A DNA stretch of 64,000 nt. Origin: an uncultured Anaerolineales bacterium. Its GTDB lineage: Bacteria > Chloroflexota > Anaerolineae > Anaerolineales > UBA4823. Under the pieces are notes generated by a model that worked only from the letters and a program-made list of their open reading frames with translations, was not told the DNA's origin and ran no database searches. Positions 24,306 through 34,700 of the stretch are shown here, piece by piece. The stretch is taken from positions 1-64,000 of the forward strand of contig CALFWB010000066.1 of assembly GCA_937928795.1 (NCBI GenBank), in the 5' to 3' direction. Within the stretch, counting starts at the first letter, position 1; every line of letters starts with the position of its first letter. The position numbers and the translations under genes were made by a program.

Positions 24306-25367
24306 GTGATTCGTCCGACCGGTCAAAGGTTAACTTCTGAACCGAGTTTTCGCATCTTAGGCATTGAGTCCTCTTGCGATGAGACGGCTGTTGCCGTAGT
24401 CGAAAACGGCCGCATCATCCTTTCTAATGTTGTCGCTTCTCAAGCATCCCTTCATGCCCAATTTGGAGGTGTCTTTCCGGAAGTTGCTTCTCGCCAGCAC
24501 CTTTTGAATTTTCCGCCCGTGCTTGAGCAAGCCCTAAAAGATTCTCACCTAGAGTTAAAGGACGTTGATGCTATTGCTGTTACCCGAGGTCCGGGCTTGC
24601 CTGGATCTTTGGTGGTTGGATTGAATATTGCCAAAGGGTTGGCAATGATGAGCGGCAAACCGTTAATTGGCGTCCACCATCTGGAAGCCCATCTCCTCTC
24701 CGTTGAGTTAACAGAGGAAACAGGGAATACAAATCCTTTGGTTTATCCGGCCATTGGGTTAATTGTCTCTGGCGGTCACACAGAGTTGGTATTGATTGAG
24801 GCACCCCTGTGCTATCGAGCCTTGGGGGCAACCCTAGATGATGCGGCTGGAGAAGCCTTCGATAAAGTGGCTCGCCTGTTGAATTTACCTTACCCCGGAG
24901 GGCCCTCCATTCAGGCTATCTCCCAGCACGGAGACCCTCAAGCTTTTCGTTTTCCGCGCGCTTGGCTGGAAGGCACGTGGAATTTTTCTTTCAGTGGTCT
25001 GAAAACCGCAGTATTACGGGAGATCAAGCGACTTGAACGGTATGGAACCGGGCTGCCCATCGAAGACCTTGCGGCGAGTTTTCAGCAGGCGGTTGTTGAT
25101 GTCCTGGTCGGGAAAACGTTGCAGGCGGCTGAGGCATTTTATGCTCAAAGCGTTGTCGTTGTCGGGGGTGTTTCGGCAAATCGCGCGCTGCGCGAAGCTT
25201 TTTTTCAACAATCGAAGCTCCCGGTTTTCATTCCGCCATTGGAGCTCTGCACCGATAACGCAGCGATGACGGCTGTGGTAGGCTATCATCGCTATCGGAG
25301 AGGGCAGAGGGACGGGTTGGATATGGATGTCTTACCCAATTGGCCGCTTATGGAGCTATCGAGCTGA
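24306..25367 (+). CDS. tsaD: tRNA N6-adenosine threonylcarbamoyltransferase
   Basis: 353 aa from GTG 24306 with AGGAAAAGG ahead. ASKHA-fold protein with LGIESSCDETAVAVVE, the metal-binding GVHHLEAHLL (HxxxH type), IVSGGHTELVL and ALGATLDDAAGEAFDKVARLL. With TsaB and TsaE it moves the threonylcarbamoyl group to A37 of tRNAs reading ANN codons, an essential step. Family length about 340-350. Third gene of the selA unit. A bidirectional terminator lies about 115 bp downstream. Confidence 0.96.
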   Translation: MIRPTGQRLTSEPSFRILGIESSCDETAVAVVENGRIILSNVVASQASLHAQFGGVFPEVASRQHLLNFPPVLEQALKDSHLELKDVDAIAVTRGPGLPGSLVVGLNIAKGLAMMSGKPLIGVHHLEAHLLSVELTEETGNTNPLVYPAIGLIVSGGHTELVLIEAPLCYRALGATLDDAAGEAFDKVARLLNLPYPGGPSIQAISQHGDPQAFRFPRAWLEGTWNFSFSGLKTAVLREIKRLERYGTGLPIEDLAASFQQAVVDVLVGKTLQAAEAFYAQSVVVVGGVSANRALREAFFQQSKLPVFIPPLELCTDNAAMTAVVGYHRYRRGQRDGLDMDVLPNWPLMELSS

Positions 25368-25480
25368 CTACTGATCGCTGAAAGCTGAATGCTGACAACT
25401 GACCACAGTGTATTTTTGAATGGGAAGATGGTAACCTCGCTCACCGATTTTCAAATGATTAGCCTGCTATTTCGCAAATA

Positions 25481-25508
25481 AAATAGGCCGAAACCCATCG
25501 GCCTATTT
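25481..25508. terminator. Bidirectional rho-independent terminator between tsaD and ferredoxin
   Basis: Perfect 10-bp stem AAATAGGCCG/CGGCCTATTT with an 8-nt loop. It has a T-run on the plus side (TATTTTTGG) and, read from the other strand, a T-rich run from the left arm and GCAAATAAAAT. It serves both convergent genes. Confidence 0.8.
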
Positions 25509-25542
25509 TTGGTACTTGAGTTAGCCGTTTGAAGACAAAAAA

Positions 25543-25731
25543 TTAGGCTTGGACGATGCAGTCCACCGGGCAAACAGCGGCGCACTGCGGTGAGTCATAA
25601 TGCCCAACACATTCAACGCAGGTATCTGGATTGATGACGTAGATGGTGTCGCCTTCTGAGATAGACTCGGTTGGGCATTCTGGCAAACATGCACCACAAG
25701 CGATGCAATCCTCGGTAATTTTCATTGCCAT
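25543..25731 (-). CDS. 2[4Fe-4S] ferredoxin
   Basis: 62 aa from ATG 25731, with AAGGAG at the right spacing. Two clusters are bound by CIACGACLPECP and by CVECVGHYDSPQCAAVCPVDC. The second motif has the longer Cys-Cys insert typical of Alvin-type and related bacterial ferredoxins. Small cytosolic electron carrier for low-potential reactions. Transcribed alone from a promoter about 50-75 bp upstream. Confidence 0.93.
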   Translation of the reverse strand: MAMKITEDCIACGACLPECPTESISEGDTIYVINPDTCVECVGHYDSPQCAAVCPVDCIVQA

Positions 25732-25779
25732 AGCGATCGACTCCTTTTTATGAGAATAACCTTCCAAAAGTTTACCTCA

Positions 25780-25808
25780 AGCGTAATCAACTTCAAAAAT
25801 CATGTCAA
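25780..25808 (-). promoter_or_regulatory. Promoter of the ferredoxin gene
   Basis: Minus-strand TTGACA (25803-25808) and TACGCT (25780-25785) with a 17-bp spacer. The -35 hexamer forms half of a 12-bp perfect palindrome TGTCAATTGACA (25803-25814), which could bind a regulator. Confidence 0.5.
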
Positions 25809-25988
25809 TTGACAAATATCATACAATACCGCAAGAATCATCACTGATGGAACTTCTTTATCTCTGTGTTAAAATTAACTCTTGTTAGGAAAGTACCAAT
25901 CTTGCTCGGCTTTTTTAGAGATTTTTTCTTTAGCAAAAGCTTTAACTAGTGGTAAGATTAGGAGCTCATAACGAGATTGAGGCAGCCT

Positions 25989-28160
25989 ATGACTGATGTA
26001 TTTCAAGCTCATTACCCAAATCGCTTTCCACTCCCGCGCCGAATTCAACGCTTGGGAGAGTTAGCCTATAACCTATGGTGGACGTGGCATCCGGAGGCAG
26101 TCCGTCTTTACATGCGGATCGACCCTCTTTTATGGGAGAAAACCTATCACAACCCGATCAAATTTTTGCGGCAGGTTGAAAGGGCTAAGATCAACGCAGC
26201 GACGTTAAACCGTTACTATCTAGAAGATTACGATCGCGTCATCAGTGAATTTGATACATACATGAAGCGTCAAGACACTTGGTTTGCGCAAACATATCCG
26301 CAATGGATTTATCGACCGATTGCCTACTTCTCGATGGAGTTCGGTTTACATGAAACTTTACCCATCTATGCGGGTGGTCTGGGTGTTCTATCCGGGGATC
26401 ACTTGAAAGAAGCCAGTGATTTGGGTTTGCCGATGGTGGCGGTGGGTTTCTTTTACACAGAAGGATATTTTACCCAACGCATCACCGAAGATGGGTGGCA
26501 AGAAGCCAAATATACCCATCAGATTTTCGATGATTTGCCGGTCCTCCCTGTCCTGAGTGAAGATGGGAAACCTGTGACTATCTCGGTAGAATTGCCCGGC
26601 CGTGAAGTGCAGGCGCGCTTGTGGGAAATTCATGTTGGCCGCATTCCCCTTTACCTATTGGATGCGAATGTAGAAGAAAATTCTGTCACCGATAGAACGT
26701 TAACGGCGCGGTTGTATAGTGGTGACTTAGAGATGCGCATTGCGCAAGAGTTGATTTTGGGTATTGGCGGCGTGCGCGCTCTCAGAGTGTTGGGCTTTAA
26801 CCCAGCCGTTTGGCACATGAATGAAGGACATTCGGCTTTTTTGGTCTTAGAGCGAATGAGGGAATACATTGAGGCTGGAAAGTCAATCCAAGAAGCCGAA
26901 GATCTTGTCAAAGCATCCAACATTTTTACCACCCATACGCCGGTGCCGGCAGGCAATGACGAGTTTCCCTTATGGTTGGTGGATAAATATCTTTCCCCGA
27001 TTTGGACTAGTTTAGGGATGAAGCGGGAGCAATTTATCGATTTGGGGCGAAACACAAATGCATGGGGAGATCTGTTTAGTATGCCGGTGCTTGGACTAAA
27101 ACTTTCTGAAGGACGGAACGCAGTGTCGGAATTGCATGGTCAGGTTGCTCGCAAGATGTGGCACTTTCTCTGGCCCGATTCCGATGTTGATCAGGTACCC
27201 ATCACCCATATCACCAATGGGGTTCACCTCAGTACCTGGCTAGCCCGCAGGATGCGCTATCTTTTCGATGAGTACCTTGGCGAAGATTGGATTGAACGTC
27301 ACGATGATTTTGAATTATGGGAAGGGGTGATGGAAATCCCAGATGAAAAGTTGTGGGAAGTGCATCGTCATCTGAAGCGTAAACTGGCTTACTTTATTCG
27401 CGAGCGGGCGCGTTGGATGTGGGCACAAGGAAATGTCCATCCGGTTCAGGTGGTTGCTTCGGGGGTTTTGCTTGACCCTTATGCGCTCACCATCGGGTTT
27501 GCGCGTCGTTTTGCGCCATATAAACGGGCGAATTTGTTGCTCCATGATCCGGATCGATTGCTGCGAATTGTCACGCGGGCGGATATGCCGGTGCAAATCA
27601 TCTTTGCCGGAAAGTCTCATCCTGATCACGAGGGAGGAAAGTTGATCATTCAAGAGATCTACCGCTATATCAAGCGGGCTGAAGTGGCGGGTAGGATGGT
27701 CTTCTTGGAGGATTACGATATGAATCTTGCCCGCTACTTGGTGCAGGGGGTGGATGTTTGGTTGAACACGCCACGCCGTCCGAATGAAGCTTCGGGGACT
27801 TCCGGCATGAAAGCTGCTCTGAATGGAGTGCTGAATTGCTCGGTTTACGATGGCTGGTGGCGTGAAGGCTATAATGGGCAAAATGGTTGGGCGATCGGAC
27901 AAGATATTGACTATGATGATCCTCAAAAACAAGACGAAGCGGATGCCCACAGCCTTTATGAACTTCTTGAACAGGAAATTGTGCCCTTATACTACCGCCG
28001 CCGCTCTTCGGACGAGTTACCCGGCGATTGGCTTTTCATGGTCAAAGACGCCTTGCGCACGATTGTGCCTCAATTTGTAATGCGGCGGATGGTCAAAGAA
28101 TATTTGGAACGACTATATAAGCCGATTCTCTCTCCAAGGGCTACAATAACCGAGTCGTAA
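25989..28160 (+). CDS. glgP: Alpha-glucan phosphorylase
   Basis: 723 aa from ATG 25989. The N-terminal DUF3417-type region (RRIQRLGELAYNLWWTWHPEA) marks the shorter, thermophile-type phosphorylases. IAYFSMEFGLHETLPIYAGG, the glycan-site region HMNEGHSAF, and the PLP-lysine block EASGTSGMKAALNG are present. It releases glucose 1-phosphate from glycogen or maltodextrin in the cytosol. A TTG 12 bp earlier is an alternative start. No other glycogen genes are adjacent; a UPF0316 gene follows 11 bp later. Confidence 0.95.
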   Translation: MTDVFQAHYPNRFPLPRRIQRLGELAYNLWWTWHPEAVRLYMRIDPLLWEKTYHNPIKFLRQVERAKINAATLNRYYLEDYDRVISEFDTYMKRQDTWFAQTYPQWIYRPIAYFSMEFGLHETLPIYAGGLGVLSGDHLKEASDLGLPMVAVGFFYTEGYFTQRITEDGWQEAKYTHQIFDDLPVLPVLSEDGKPVTISVELPGREVQARLWEIHVGRIPLYLLDANVEENSVTDRTLTARLYSGDLEMRIAQELILGIGGVRALRVLGFNPAVWHMNEGHSAFLVLERMREYIEAGKSIQEAEDLVKASNIFTTHTPVPAGNDEFPLWLVDKYLSPIWTSLGMKREQFIDLGRNTNAWGDLFSMPVLGLKLSEGRNAVSELHGQVARKMWHFLWPDSDVDQVPITHITNGVHLSTWLARRMRYLFDEYLGEDWIERHDDFELWEGVMEIPDEKLWEVHRHLKRKLAYFIRERARWMWAQGNVHPVQVVASGVLLDPYALTIGFARRFAPYKRANLLLHDPDRLLRIVTRADMPVQIIFAGKSHPDHEGGKLIIQEIYRYIKRAEVAGRMVFLEDYDMNLARYLVQGVDVWLNTPRRPNEASGTSGMKAALNGVLNCSVYDGWWREGYNGQNGWAIGQDIDYDDPQKQDEADAHSLYELLEQEIVPLYYRRRSSDELPGDWLFMVKDALRTIVPQFVMRRMVKEYLERLYKPILSPRATITES

Positions 28161-28171
28161 GGAAAGGGAAA

Positions 28172-28699
28172 ATGGAAATCTTGCTAAATATCCATGCTTG
28201 GCTGGGTGCCGGCATGATTTTTTTGATGCGTGTATCGGATATGACCCTTGATACTTTGCGGGTTCTGGTGGTCATGCGAGGGAAAAAATCGATCGCTTGG
28301 GTGTTAGGTTTTTGTCAATCGGCCATCTTCGTCCTCGCGATTAGTACCGTTTTGAGCAATTTGGATAACCCGCTTAACATGATCGGGTATGCAGCCGGAT
28401 TTGCGACCGGCAATGTGGTCGGGATGTGGATTGAAGAGCGCTTGGCTATCGGTCATCTGCATCTAAGAATTATTAGCTCGCGCCGGGGAGCAGCCATTGC
28501 TGAAGCCTTGCGGGCTGAAGGTTACGCCGTGACCGAAATCCCGGCGCGTGGGAAGGATGGCACGGTTTCCTTGTTAGCGATCAGTGTATTGCGTAAAAAT
28601 GCCGGGAAAGTTCAAGAGATGATTCGCTCAATTGACGAGGAAGCCTTTATTACAGCCGAAGACGTGCGGCCGCTGAGGCGTGGTTTCTGGCGTCCCTAA
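28172..28699 (+). CDS. UPF0316-family membrane protein (DUF5698/DUF2179)
   Basis: 175 aa. Three hydrophobic helices in the first 90 residues (around GAGMIFLMRVSDMTLDTLRV, VLGFCQSAIFVLAISTVL, and MIGYAAGFATGNVVGMWIEE), with the UPF0316 signature RVSDMTLDTLR. The cytosolic DUF2179 domain is at about 95-165 (LHLRIISSRRGAAIAEALR). Function unknown; related to YebE/YitT-type proteins. Start 11 bp after glgP, so probably co-transcribed. Confidence 0.85.
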   Translation: MEILLNIHAWLGAGMIFLMRVSDMTLDTLRVLVVMRGKKSIAWVLGFCQSAIFVLAISTVLSNLDNPLNMIGYAAGFATGNVVGMWIEERLAIGHLHLRIISSRRGAAIAEALRAEGYAVTEIPARGKDGTVSLLAISVLRKNAGKVQEMIRSIDEEAFITAEDVRPLRRGFWRP

Positions 28700-28756
28700 G
28701 GGCTAAGAGAGTGGGAGAAATGTCATCTCGCAATGATGACGATTGTAAGTTGCCCC

Positions 28757-28798
28757 ATTGGTCAATAAACCTATACAATAAAGGTAAATATTGACTAA
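28757..28798 (+). promoter_or_regulatory. Inverted repeat upstream of the Rrf2 gene, candidate operator
   Basis: ATTGGTCAATAAACC (28757-28771) faces GGTAAATATTGACTAA (28783-28798), an imperfect dyad around a TATACAAT sequence that may be the -10. It lies 22 bp before the Rrf2 start. Autoregulation by the Rrf2 protein, and control of cydAB beyond, is the obvious hypothesis. Confidence 0.45.
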
Positions 28799-28819
28799 AG
28801 AAGTAAAGGTCTGTTGCCA

Positions 28820-29257
28820 ATGATGCGCATTAATCGGCGTGTCGATTACGCGATCCGGGTCTTAATTGCCCTTGCTAAACAGCCAGCCGGTACGCGTCTT
28901 TCCACCCGCACAATTCAGAAGACGATGTGGATTCCAAGGGCTTTTCTTTCGCGGATCATTGCCGAATTATCCAAAGCAAAGATCATCGATACCTTCCCTG
29001 GCCCAAACGGAGGAGTGCAATTGCTTCGGGATCCAAGGGAGATCAATCTCCGCTTAATTTGGGAAGTGATGGATAAGCCCTTGGTTATTTCAGATTGTTT
29101 GGAAAACCCGGAGGAATGTCCTCTCAATTTAGGTTGTCCAGTGAATGCTTGTTGGGGTCGGATTCAAGCTTTGGTATTGAGAGAAATGGAAGTGACAACA
29201 ATTGCGGAGTTAGCTCGCGAAGTGCGAGATGCGGAACTGGTTGGGGTAGCTGTTTGA
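28820..29257 (+). CDS. Rrf2-family regulator with Fe-S type cysteines
   Basis: 145 aa. The N-terminal winged HTH of the Rrf2/IscR/NsrR group (RINRRVDYAIRVLIALAKQP; IPRAFLSRIIAELSKA). The C-terminal third has three cysteines spaced as in Fe-S binding members: SDCLENPEECPLNLGCPVN (Cys-x6-Cys-x5-Cys). A redox, NO or iron-sulphur sensor is likely. It lies 70 bp ahead of cydA on the same strand, so it probably controls the bd oxidase block. Start ATG 28820 (or 28823); TTG 28814 is less likely. Confidence 0.85.
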   Translation: MMRINRRVDYAIRVLIALAKQPAGTRLSTRTIQKTMWIPRAFLSRIIAELSKAKIIDTFPGPNGGVQLLRDPREINLRLIWEVMDKPLVISDCLENPEECPLNLGCPVNACWGRIQALVLREMEVTTIAELAREVRDAELVGVAV

Positions 29258-29327
29258 GTATTTAGCGGTTTATAAGTTGCGGCAATAGACAAAAGAAGAA
29301 TCTACTTAAGTGTTAAAGGAGGCATCT

Positions 29328-30725
29328 ATGGATTCTCTGCTTTTCGCGCGGGCACAATTTGCCATTACAACCGTGTACCACTTCTTTTTCGTGCCCCTCA
29401 CCTTGGGTCTCTCGGTTCTGGTTGCTTTGATGGAGACCATCTACGTTCGCACCGGACGTGTGATCTATAAAGATATGGCAAAATTTTGGGGGAAGTTATT
29501 TGTGATTAACTTCGCCATGGGAGTGGTGACGGGCATTGTTCAGGAATTTCAATTCGGGATGAACTGGTCGGAATATTCTCGCTTTGTAGGCGACATCTTT
29601 GGAGCGCCATTAGCCATTGAGGCGTTATTGGCTTTTTTCCTCGAGTCCACATTCTTGGGAATTTGGATTTTCGGTTGGGATAAACTCTCAAAGGGCCTTC
29701 ACGCGCTCACCATGTGGATGGTTGCCATCGGCAGCAATGTCTCTGCCTTATGGATTCTGATCGCCAACTCTTTCATGCAGGAACCGGTTGGTTATACCAT
29801 CCGCAATGGACGAGCGGAGATGACTGATTTCTTTGCTTTGTTGCTTAATCCCAATGTCCAAGTGCAATTTCCTCATACCGTTCTAGCTGGTTTCACCACG
29901 GCCGCCTTTTTTGTGATGGGGATCAGCGCTTATCATTTGATGCGCAAACAGAATATTGAGTTTTTCCGCCGCTCCTTTCAAATGGCGGCCATTGTAGGCG
30001 CCTTTGCAATCATCATGGTCGGCTTAACCGGGCACAGCCAAGCCCAAGAGATGGTGCGGTCACAACCGATGAAGATGGCTGCTGCTGAAGCCTTGTGGTA
30101 CACGGAAGACCCGGCGTCTTTTTCCATTTTGACAATCGGTGACCTAGCTCAGCGCCGTGATGTCTTTGCCATTCGCATTCCACGACTATTAAGTTTGTTA
30201 GCCTATAACCAGCTTTCTGGAGAAGTCAAAGGCATTCACGATCTGCAAGCGGAATTTGAACAACAGTATGGGGAGGGCAATTACATCCCACCAGTGGCAG
30301 TTACTTATTGGACGTTTCGGATGATGGTCGGGTCCGGAATCCTGCTTGGCTGGTTTGGTTTATATGCCGTGTTTATCGTCATGGCCGATTTATATGATAA
30401 CCGCCGCTGGGCGTGGAGGATCTTTCCATATACGATCGCTCTCCCTTACCTTGCTAATACCAGCGGTTGGTTGATGACCGAGCTGGGTCGGGCGCCTTGG
30501 GTGGTCTATGGAGTGATGAAAATCGAGGATGCCATTTCGCCAACCGTAAGTGGTGGGATGGCTCTCTTCACTCTTGTTGCTTTCACTTTGATCTACGCGT
30601 CTTTGATGGTTGCTACTATCTATTTGTTGAGAAAGTTTGCCATTGCCGGACCAAAGATTACTGAAGTAGAAGAGCCTAAAGCAGATGTTGGATTTGTCCC
30701 TGCAGCTCAACCGGCTCAAGATTAG
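29328..30725 (+). CDS. cydA: Cytochrome bd quinol oxidase subunit I
   Basis: 465 aa from ATG 29328, with AAAGGAGG 7 bp ahead. About nine membrane helices. Heme ligands are His in TVYHFFFVPLTLG and His in VQFPHTVLAGFTTAAFF. The Glu-rich channel motif is FGAPLAIEALLAFFLESTF. The quinol-loop residues QPMKMAAAEALWYT and the GR-PW motif LGRAPWVVYGVMK (usually GRQPW) are seen. The Q-loop is of the short type. It oxidises quinol and reduces O2 with high affinity without pumping protons. First of cydA-cydB-cydDC. Confidence 0.96.
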   Translation: MDSLLFARAQFAITTVYHFFFVPLTLGLSVLVALMETIYVRTGRVIYKDMAKFWGKLFVINFAMGVVTGIVQEFQFGMNWSEYSRFVGDIFGAPLAIEALLAFFLESTFLGIWIFGWDKLSKGLHALTMWMVAIGSNVSALWILIANSFMQEPVGYTIRNGRAEMTDFFALLLNPNVQVQFPHTVLAGFTTAAFFVMGISAYHLMRKQNIEFFRRSFQMAAIVGAFAIIMVGLTGHSQAQEMVRSQPMKMAAAEALWYTEDPASFSILTIGDLAQRRDVFAIRIPRLLSLLAYNQLSGEVKGIHDLQAEFEQQYGEGNYIPPVAVTYWTFRMMVGSGILLGWFGLYAVFIVMADLYDNRRWAWRIFPYTIALPYLANTSGWLMTELGRAPWVVYGVMKIEDAISPTVSGGMALFTLVAFTLIYASLMVATIYLLRKFAIAGPKITEVEEPKADVGFVPAAQPAQD

Positions 30726-30740
30726 GGATAGGAGGCGGAA

Positions 30741-31775
30741 ATGGATCTCAATACTGTTTGGTTTATCTTGATTGCCGTTCTATATATTGGCTTCTTTGTC
30801 TTGGAAGGGTTTGATTTTGGAGTGGGGATGCTATTGCCTTTCCTCTCGAAGCATTCCGACCCCCAAGAGCAAGATCGCTTACGGCGCACCATGATCAACA
30901 ACATTGGCCCGCACTGGGACGCCAACGAGGTGTGGTTGTTAACCGCCGGTGGAGCAACCTTTGCCGCTTTTCCACACTGGTACGCTACCCTGTTCAGCGG
31001 CTTTTACTTGGCACTGTTTCTCTTATTGGCAGCCCTCATTGTGCGGGGGGTGGCCTTTGAGTTCCGCAGCAAAGATGATAATCCCCGATGGCGAAGGTTA
31101 TGGGACACTTGCATCTTTCTTGGAAGTGCTGTACCCGCTCTGTTATTAGGGGTAGCATTTGCAAATCTCGTGCGTGGCGTGCCGATCGATGCTGAGATGC
31201 ACTATGTCGGTACATTCTTTGACCTCTTAAATCCTTACTCGATCATGGCTGGGTTGGATACCGTGCTCACCTTTGCCCTTTACGGAGCGATCTTTTTGTC
31301 GTTGAAAACGAAGGGCGAGGTGATGGAGCGAGCGGAGAGCGCTGCGCAAAGGTTATGGTTGCCAACGCTGGTGGTAACGGTATTGGTGCTGATTATGACC
31401 TACTTTTACACCGATATCCTGACCAAGTTGGGAGTCAACCCCGGCTTTATTCCCATTGCCGGAGCAGCCGCCTTTTTGCTCAGCTTTTATTTCATCCGTC
31501 GCAGGCAAATGGGTTGGGCATTCATCTTGGTTGCGGTCTCGATCGCGTTTGCTTTCCTTTCGGAGTTCATGATCCTGTTCCCGCGGGTGATGGTCTCGAG
31601 CTTGAACCCAGCCTGGAGCCTCACGATCTATAATGCCGCTTCTAGCCCCTATACGTTGCGGGTGATGACCATTATTGCCGTTATCTTTTTGCCGATTGTC
31701 CTAGCTTATCAAGCATGGAGCTACTGGGTGTTTCGCAAACGGATTAGCGGACTCCCTGAAGAACTAACTTATTAG
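30741..31775 (+). CDS. cydB: Cytochrome bd quinol oxidase subunit II
   Basis: 344 aa, about eight helices. Family blocks VLEGFDFGVGMLLPFLSKH, INNIGPHWDANEVWLLTAGG and ATLFSGFYLALFLLL are intact. CydB pairs with CydA in the membrane. GGAGG stands 7 bp before ATG 30741, 15 bp after the cydA stop. Length is close to the usual 330-380. Confidence 0.96.
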   Translation: MDLNTVWFILIAVLYIGFFVLEGFDFGVGMLLPFLSKHSDPQEQDRLRRTMINNIGPHWDANEVWLLTAGGATFAAFPHWYATLFSGFYLALFLLLAALIVRGVAFEFRSKDDNPRWRRLWDTCIFLGSAVPALLLGVAFANLVRGVPIDAEMHYVGTFFDLLNPYSIMAGLDTVLTFALYGAIFLSLKTKGEVMERAESAAQRLWLPTLVVTVLVLIMTYFYTDILTKLGVNPGFIPIAGAAAFLLSFYFIRRRQMGWAFILVAVSIAFAFLSEFMILFPRVMVSSLNPAWSLTIYNAASSPYTLRVMTIIAVIFLPIVLAYQAWSYWVFRKRISGLPEELTY

Positions 31776-31776
31776 C

Positions 31777-34700
31777 ATGTTGTTTGAGCGACGCCTCCTG
31801 CAGCAGGGCAAATTTGGCAAACAGATGCTGCTCATTGCTGGTTTGTGTGCCTTTGCAGGAGGCTTCTTAGCTTTCTTTCAAGCTCAATTCTTTAGTCAGA
31901 TTATTCAGAGTATTTTTTTGCAAAATCAGCCTGTCGAAGCCGTCGGTAGGCTTTTTGGGGGGCTGGCTGTTCTTCTGGTTACCCGAGCCATCGTGTTAGG
32001 CGGACAAGAGTTGGCTGCCTTTCGAGCGGCCTTCCAGATCAAACAAGCCCTTCGCGAACGTCTGATTGGTCATCTGAGCAGCTTAGATCATCTCGATCGC
32101 GATGCTGAGTCGAGCGGGGAGGTGAGTCAGGTTCTCATCGATGGGGTGGAGGCGCTCGAACCCTACTTTGCCCAGTATATCCCCCAAGTGTTTGTGGCTT
32201 TTTCTGTGCCGCCGCTTCTCTGTCTTGCTGTCTTTTTGATTGATCCGTTGAGTGGGGTCATCTTCCTAGTCACAGCACCGCTCATTCCGCTTTTTATGCG
32301 TTTGATTGGGGACGTGGCAGAGCGTCAGACTCAACGGCAGTGGCGGCGGCTGAGCCAATTGAGCGCGTTTCTGTTCGACGCCCTGCAGGGATTACCCACC
32401 ATTAAGCGCGTTGGCAAGAGTGAAGAGATGGCTGGTCTGCTAGCTGAGAAGGGAGATGAGTATCGTCAGGCTACTCTTGAAACCTTGCGGACGACGTTTT
32501 TATCGGCGCTGGTAATGGAAATGTTGTCTACGCTTTCCACAGCGGTGGTTGCAGTACAAGTTGGTTTGCGCTTGTTGTATGGTTGGATCCCTTTTGAGCA
32601 GGCGCTATTTGTACTGGTCATTGCGCCCGAGTTTTACCTGCCTTTGCGCCTGTTGGGACAACGCTTCCACGCCGGCATGAGTGGCGTCACCGCTTGGAAA
32701 CGCATCTGCGAGCTGCTGGAGTTGCCTGTCGGAAATGCGAAAGAAGTTGGGCTTCTAGACAAACAAGAGATAACCGAGCGATTTGAGTCTGAGAATATAC
32801 GTGAAATAGTCTTGGATGAGGTTTCGTTTGCTTACCCTGGCCGAGATGGCGGACTGAAAAACGTTCAAGCCAAATTAAGCGCTGGTCAAATTACGATCTT
32901 GGTCGGAGAAAGCGGTTCAGGAAAGACAACCCTGCTGAATTTATTGCTGCGTCTTCTTCGCCCCTCTGAGGGGCAAATTTGGGTTGATGGCAAATCACTG
33001 GAAAGAATCCCGTTGTCGGATTGGTGGTCAAAAATCGGTTATGCGCCCCAATTCCCTTTTCTTTTTCAGGGGACGGTGCGAGAGAATATTGCCTTTGCTA
33101 AACCCGATGCCAGCCTGATGGAAATCCGTCGAGCAGCAGAGATGGCTTATGCCGATGAGTTTATCGCTCGTCTTCCCGACGGTTATGAGACCAAGCTAGG
33201 TGAAAATGGTTACGGGTTGAGCGCGGGTGAAAAACAACGCATCGTGTTGGCGCGGGCTTACCTGAAGAATGCTCCTCTGTTGCTTTTGGATGAAAGCACG
33301 GCAAACGTCGATCCGCAGAGTTTGGGGAAGATCTTGCGCAGCTTACAGGAGCACGCAAAGGGCAGAATGACTCTGATTGTCAGTCACCAACCTCAAGTGT
33401 GGGAAATCGGGCAGCGGTTTTGGGTTTTGCAAGATGGCACAATTCAGGAGCTGGATCGCCAAACTTTTGGGCAAATGTGCAAGTCAGAGAATCGCTTCCA
33501 AGAGATTAGCGCGGTTCGGGAGTCTGATCAAAAGCGGTTTGAGGCGCTTTCTAAAAAGGAGCACAAGGTTTTACCTGAATTATCTACCGCTCGTAAAGTG
33601 GTGGGACTAACATCCTCACCAAATCCTTTCAATCAGAAGAAAGGGGTATGGCAACCTTGGCTCGTTCAAATTTGGTCGCTGCGGACTTGGGTGATCCTTG
33701 CGGTTCTGCTCGGCTGGGCGGCAATTTTTAGCAACGTTGGGCTGATGAGCACTTCCGCTTACATTATATCCTTGGCGGCATTACAACCCTCAATTGCCTT
33801 ACTGCAGACTGCCATTGTCGGAGTGCGCTTTTTTGGCATTAGTCGTGGGGTTTTCCGTTACTTGGAGCGACTTGCTTCACATCGGGTGACGTTGGACCTC
33901 CTATCGAAGATGCGGGTTTGGTTTTATCGTGCCTTGGAGCCCCAAGTGCCACAACTGTTCGGACGTTATGGCAGCGGAGAACTGCTCAGTCGTTTGATGG
34001 GCGACATTGCTTCTTTAGAACCTTTCTACGTGAGGGCAATTGCGCCGTTCTTGGTGGCGATCTTGATCGGGGTGGGAATGGTGGTTTGGCTACTGACTTA
34101 CCATCCTTCCTTAGGCCTGGGTGCTTTAGGTTGTTACCTTCTTGCTGCTTTGCTTGTGCTGCCACTTTTTTATCTTCTGACCGTTCGTTTAGCTTCGCAG
34201 AATAATGCCTTGCGCGGTCAATTCAATGAGCGGTTCATTGTCTTTGTACAAGGGCTGAGTGACTTAAGAGTGAACCAACGTCTGGAGCAATTTCAAGGAC
34301 GCCTCTATGCAAGCGCAAAAGTGTATGGAGAGGGGATGCAAAAATTCAACGCCCTGATGAGCCTACAGGGGACAGGGATGACTTTATTGGCTTATCTGGG
34401 GATGTGGATGACCTTATGGATGGCGAGTTCGCTTGTGCATAAGGGGTTGTTAAGCGGCTTGGTATTGGCGGGGTTGAGTTTGGGGGTGTTGGTTAGCTTT
34501 GAAGCCTTTCTGCTCTTACCGCAGGCAGTTCAGCATTTTGTGAGCGGAAGAGAGGCCTTATCCCGCTTAACTGAGTTGACCTCAAGTAAGGCAAGTGTTT
34601 TCCCTCACTCAAGAGGTTTTCTTTCTCGGATTAGCCGTTTGGAAATCAAGGCGACAGAAGTAGGTTTTTCATATCGGGCTTTGGGGCAGGCTGGTGCGGA

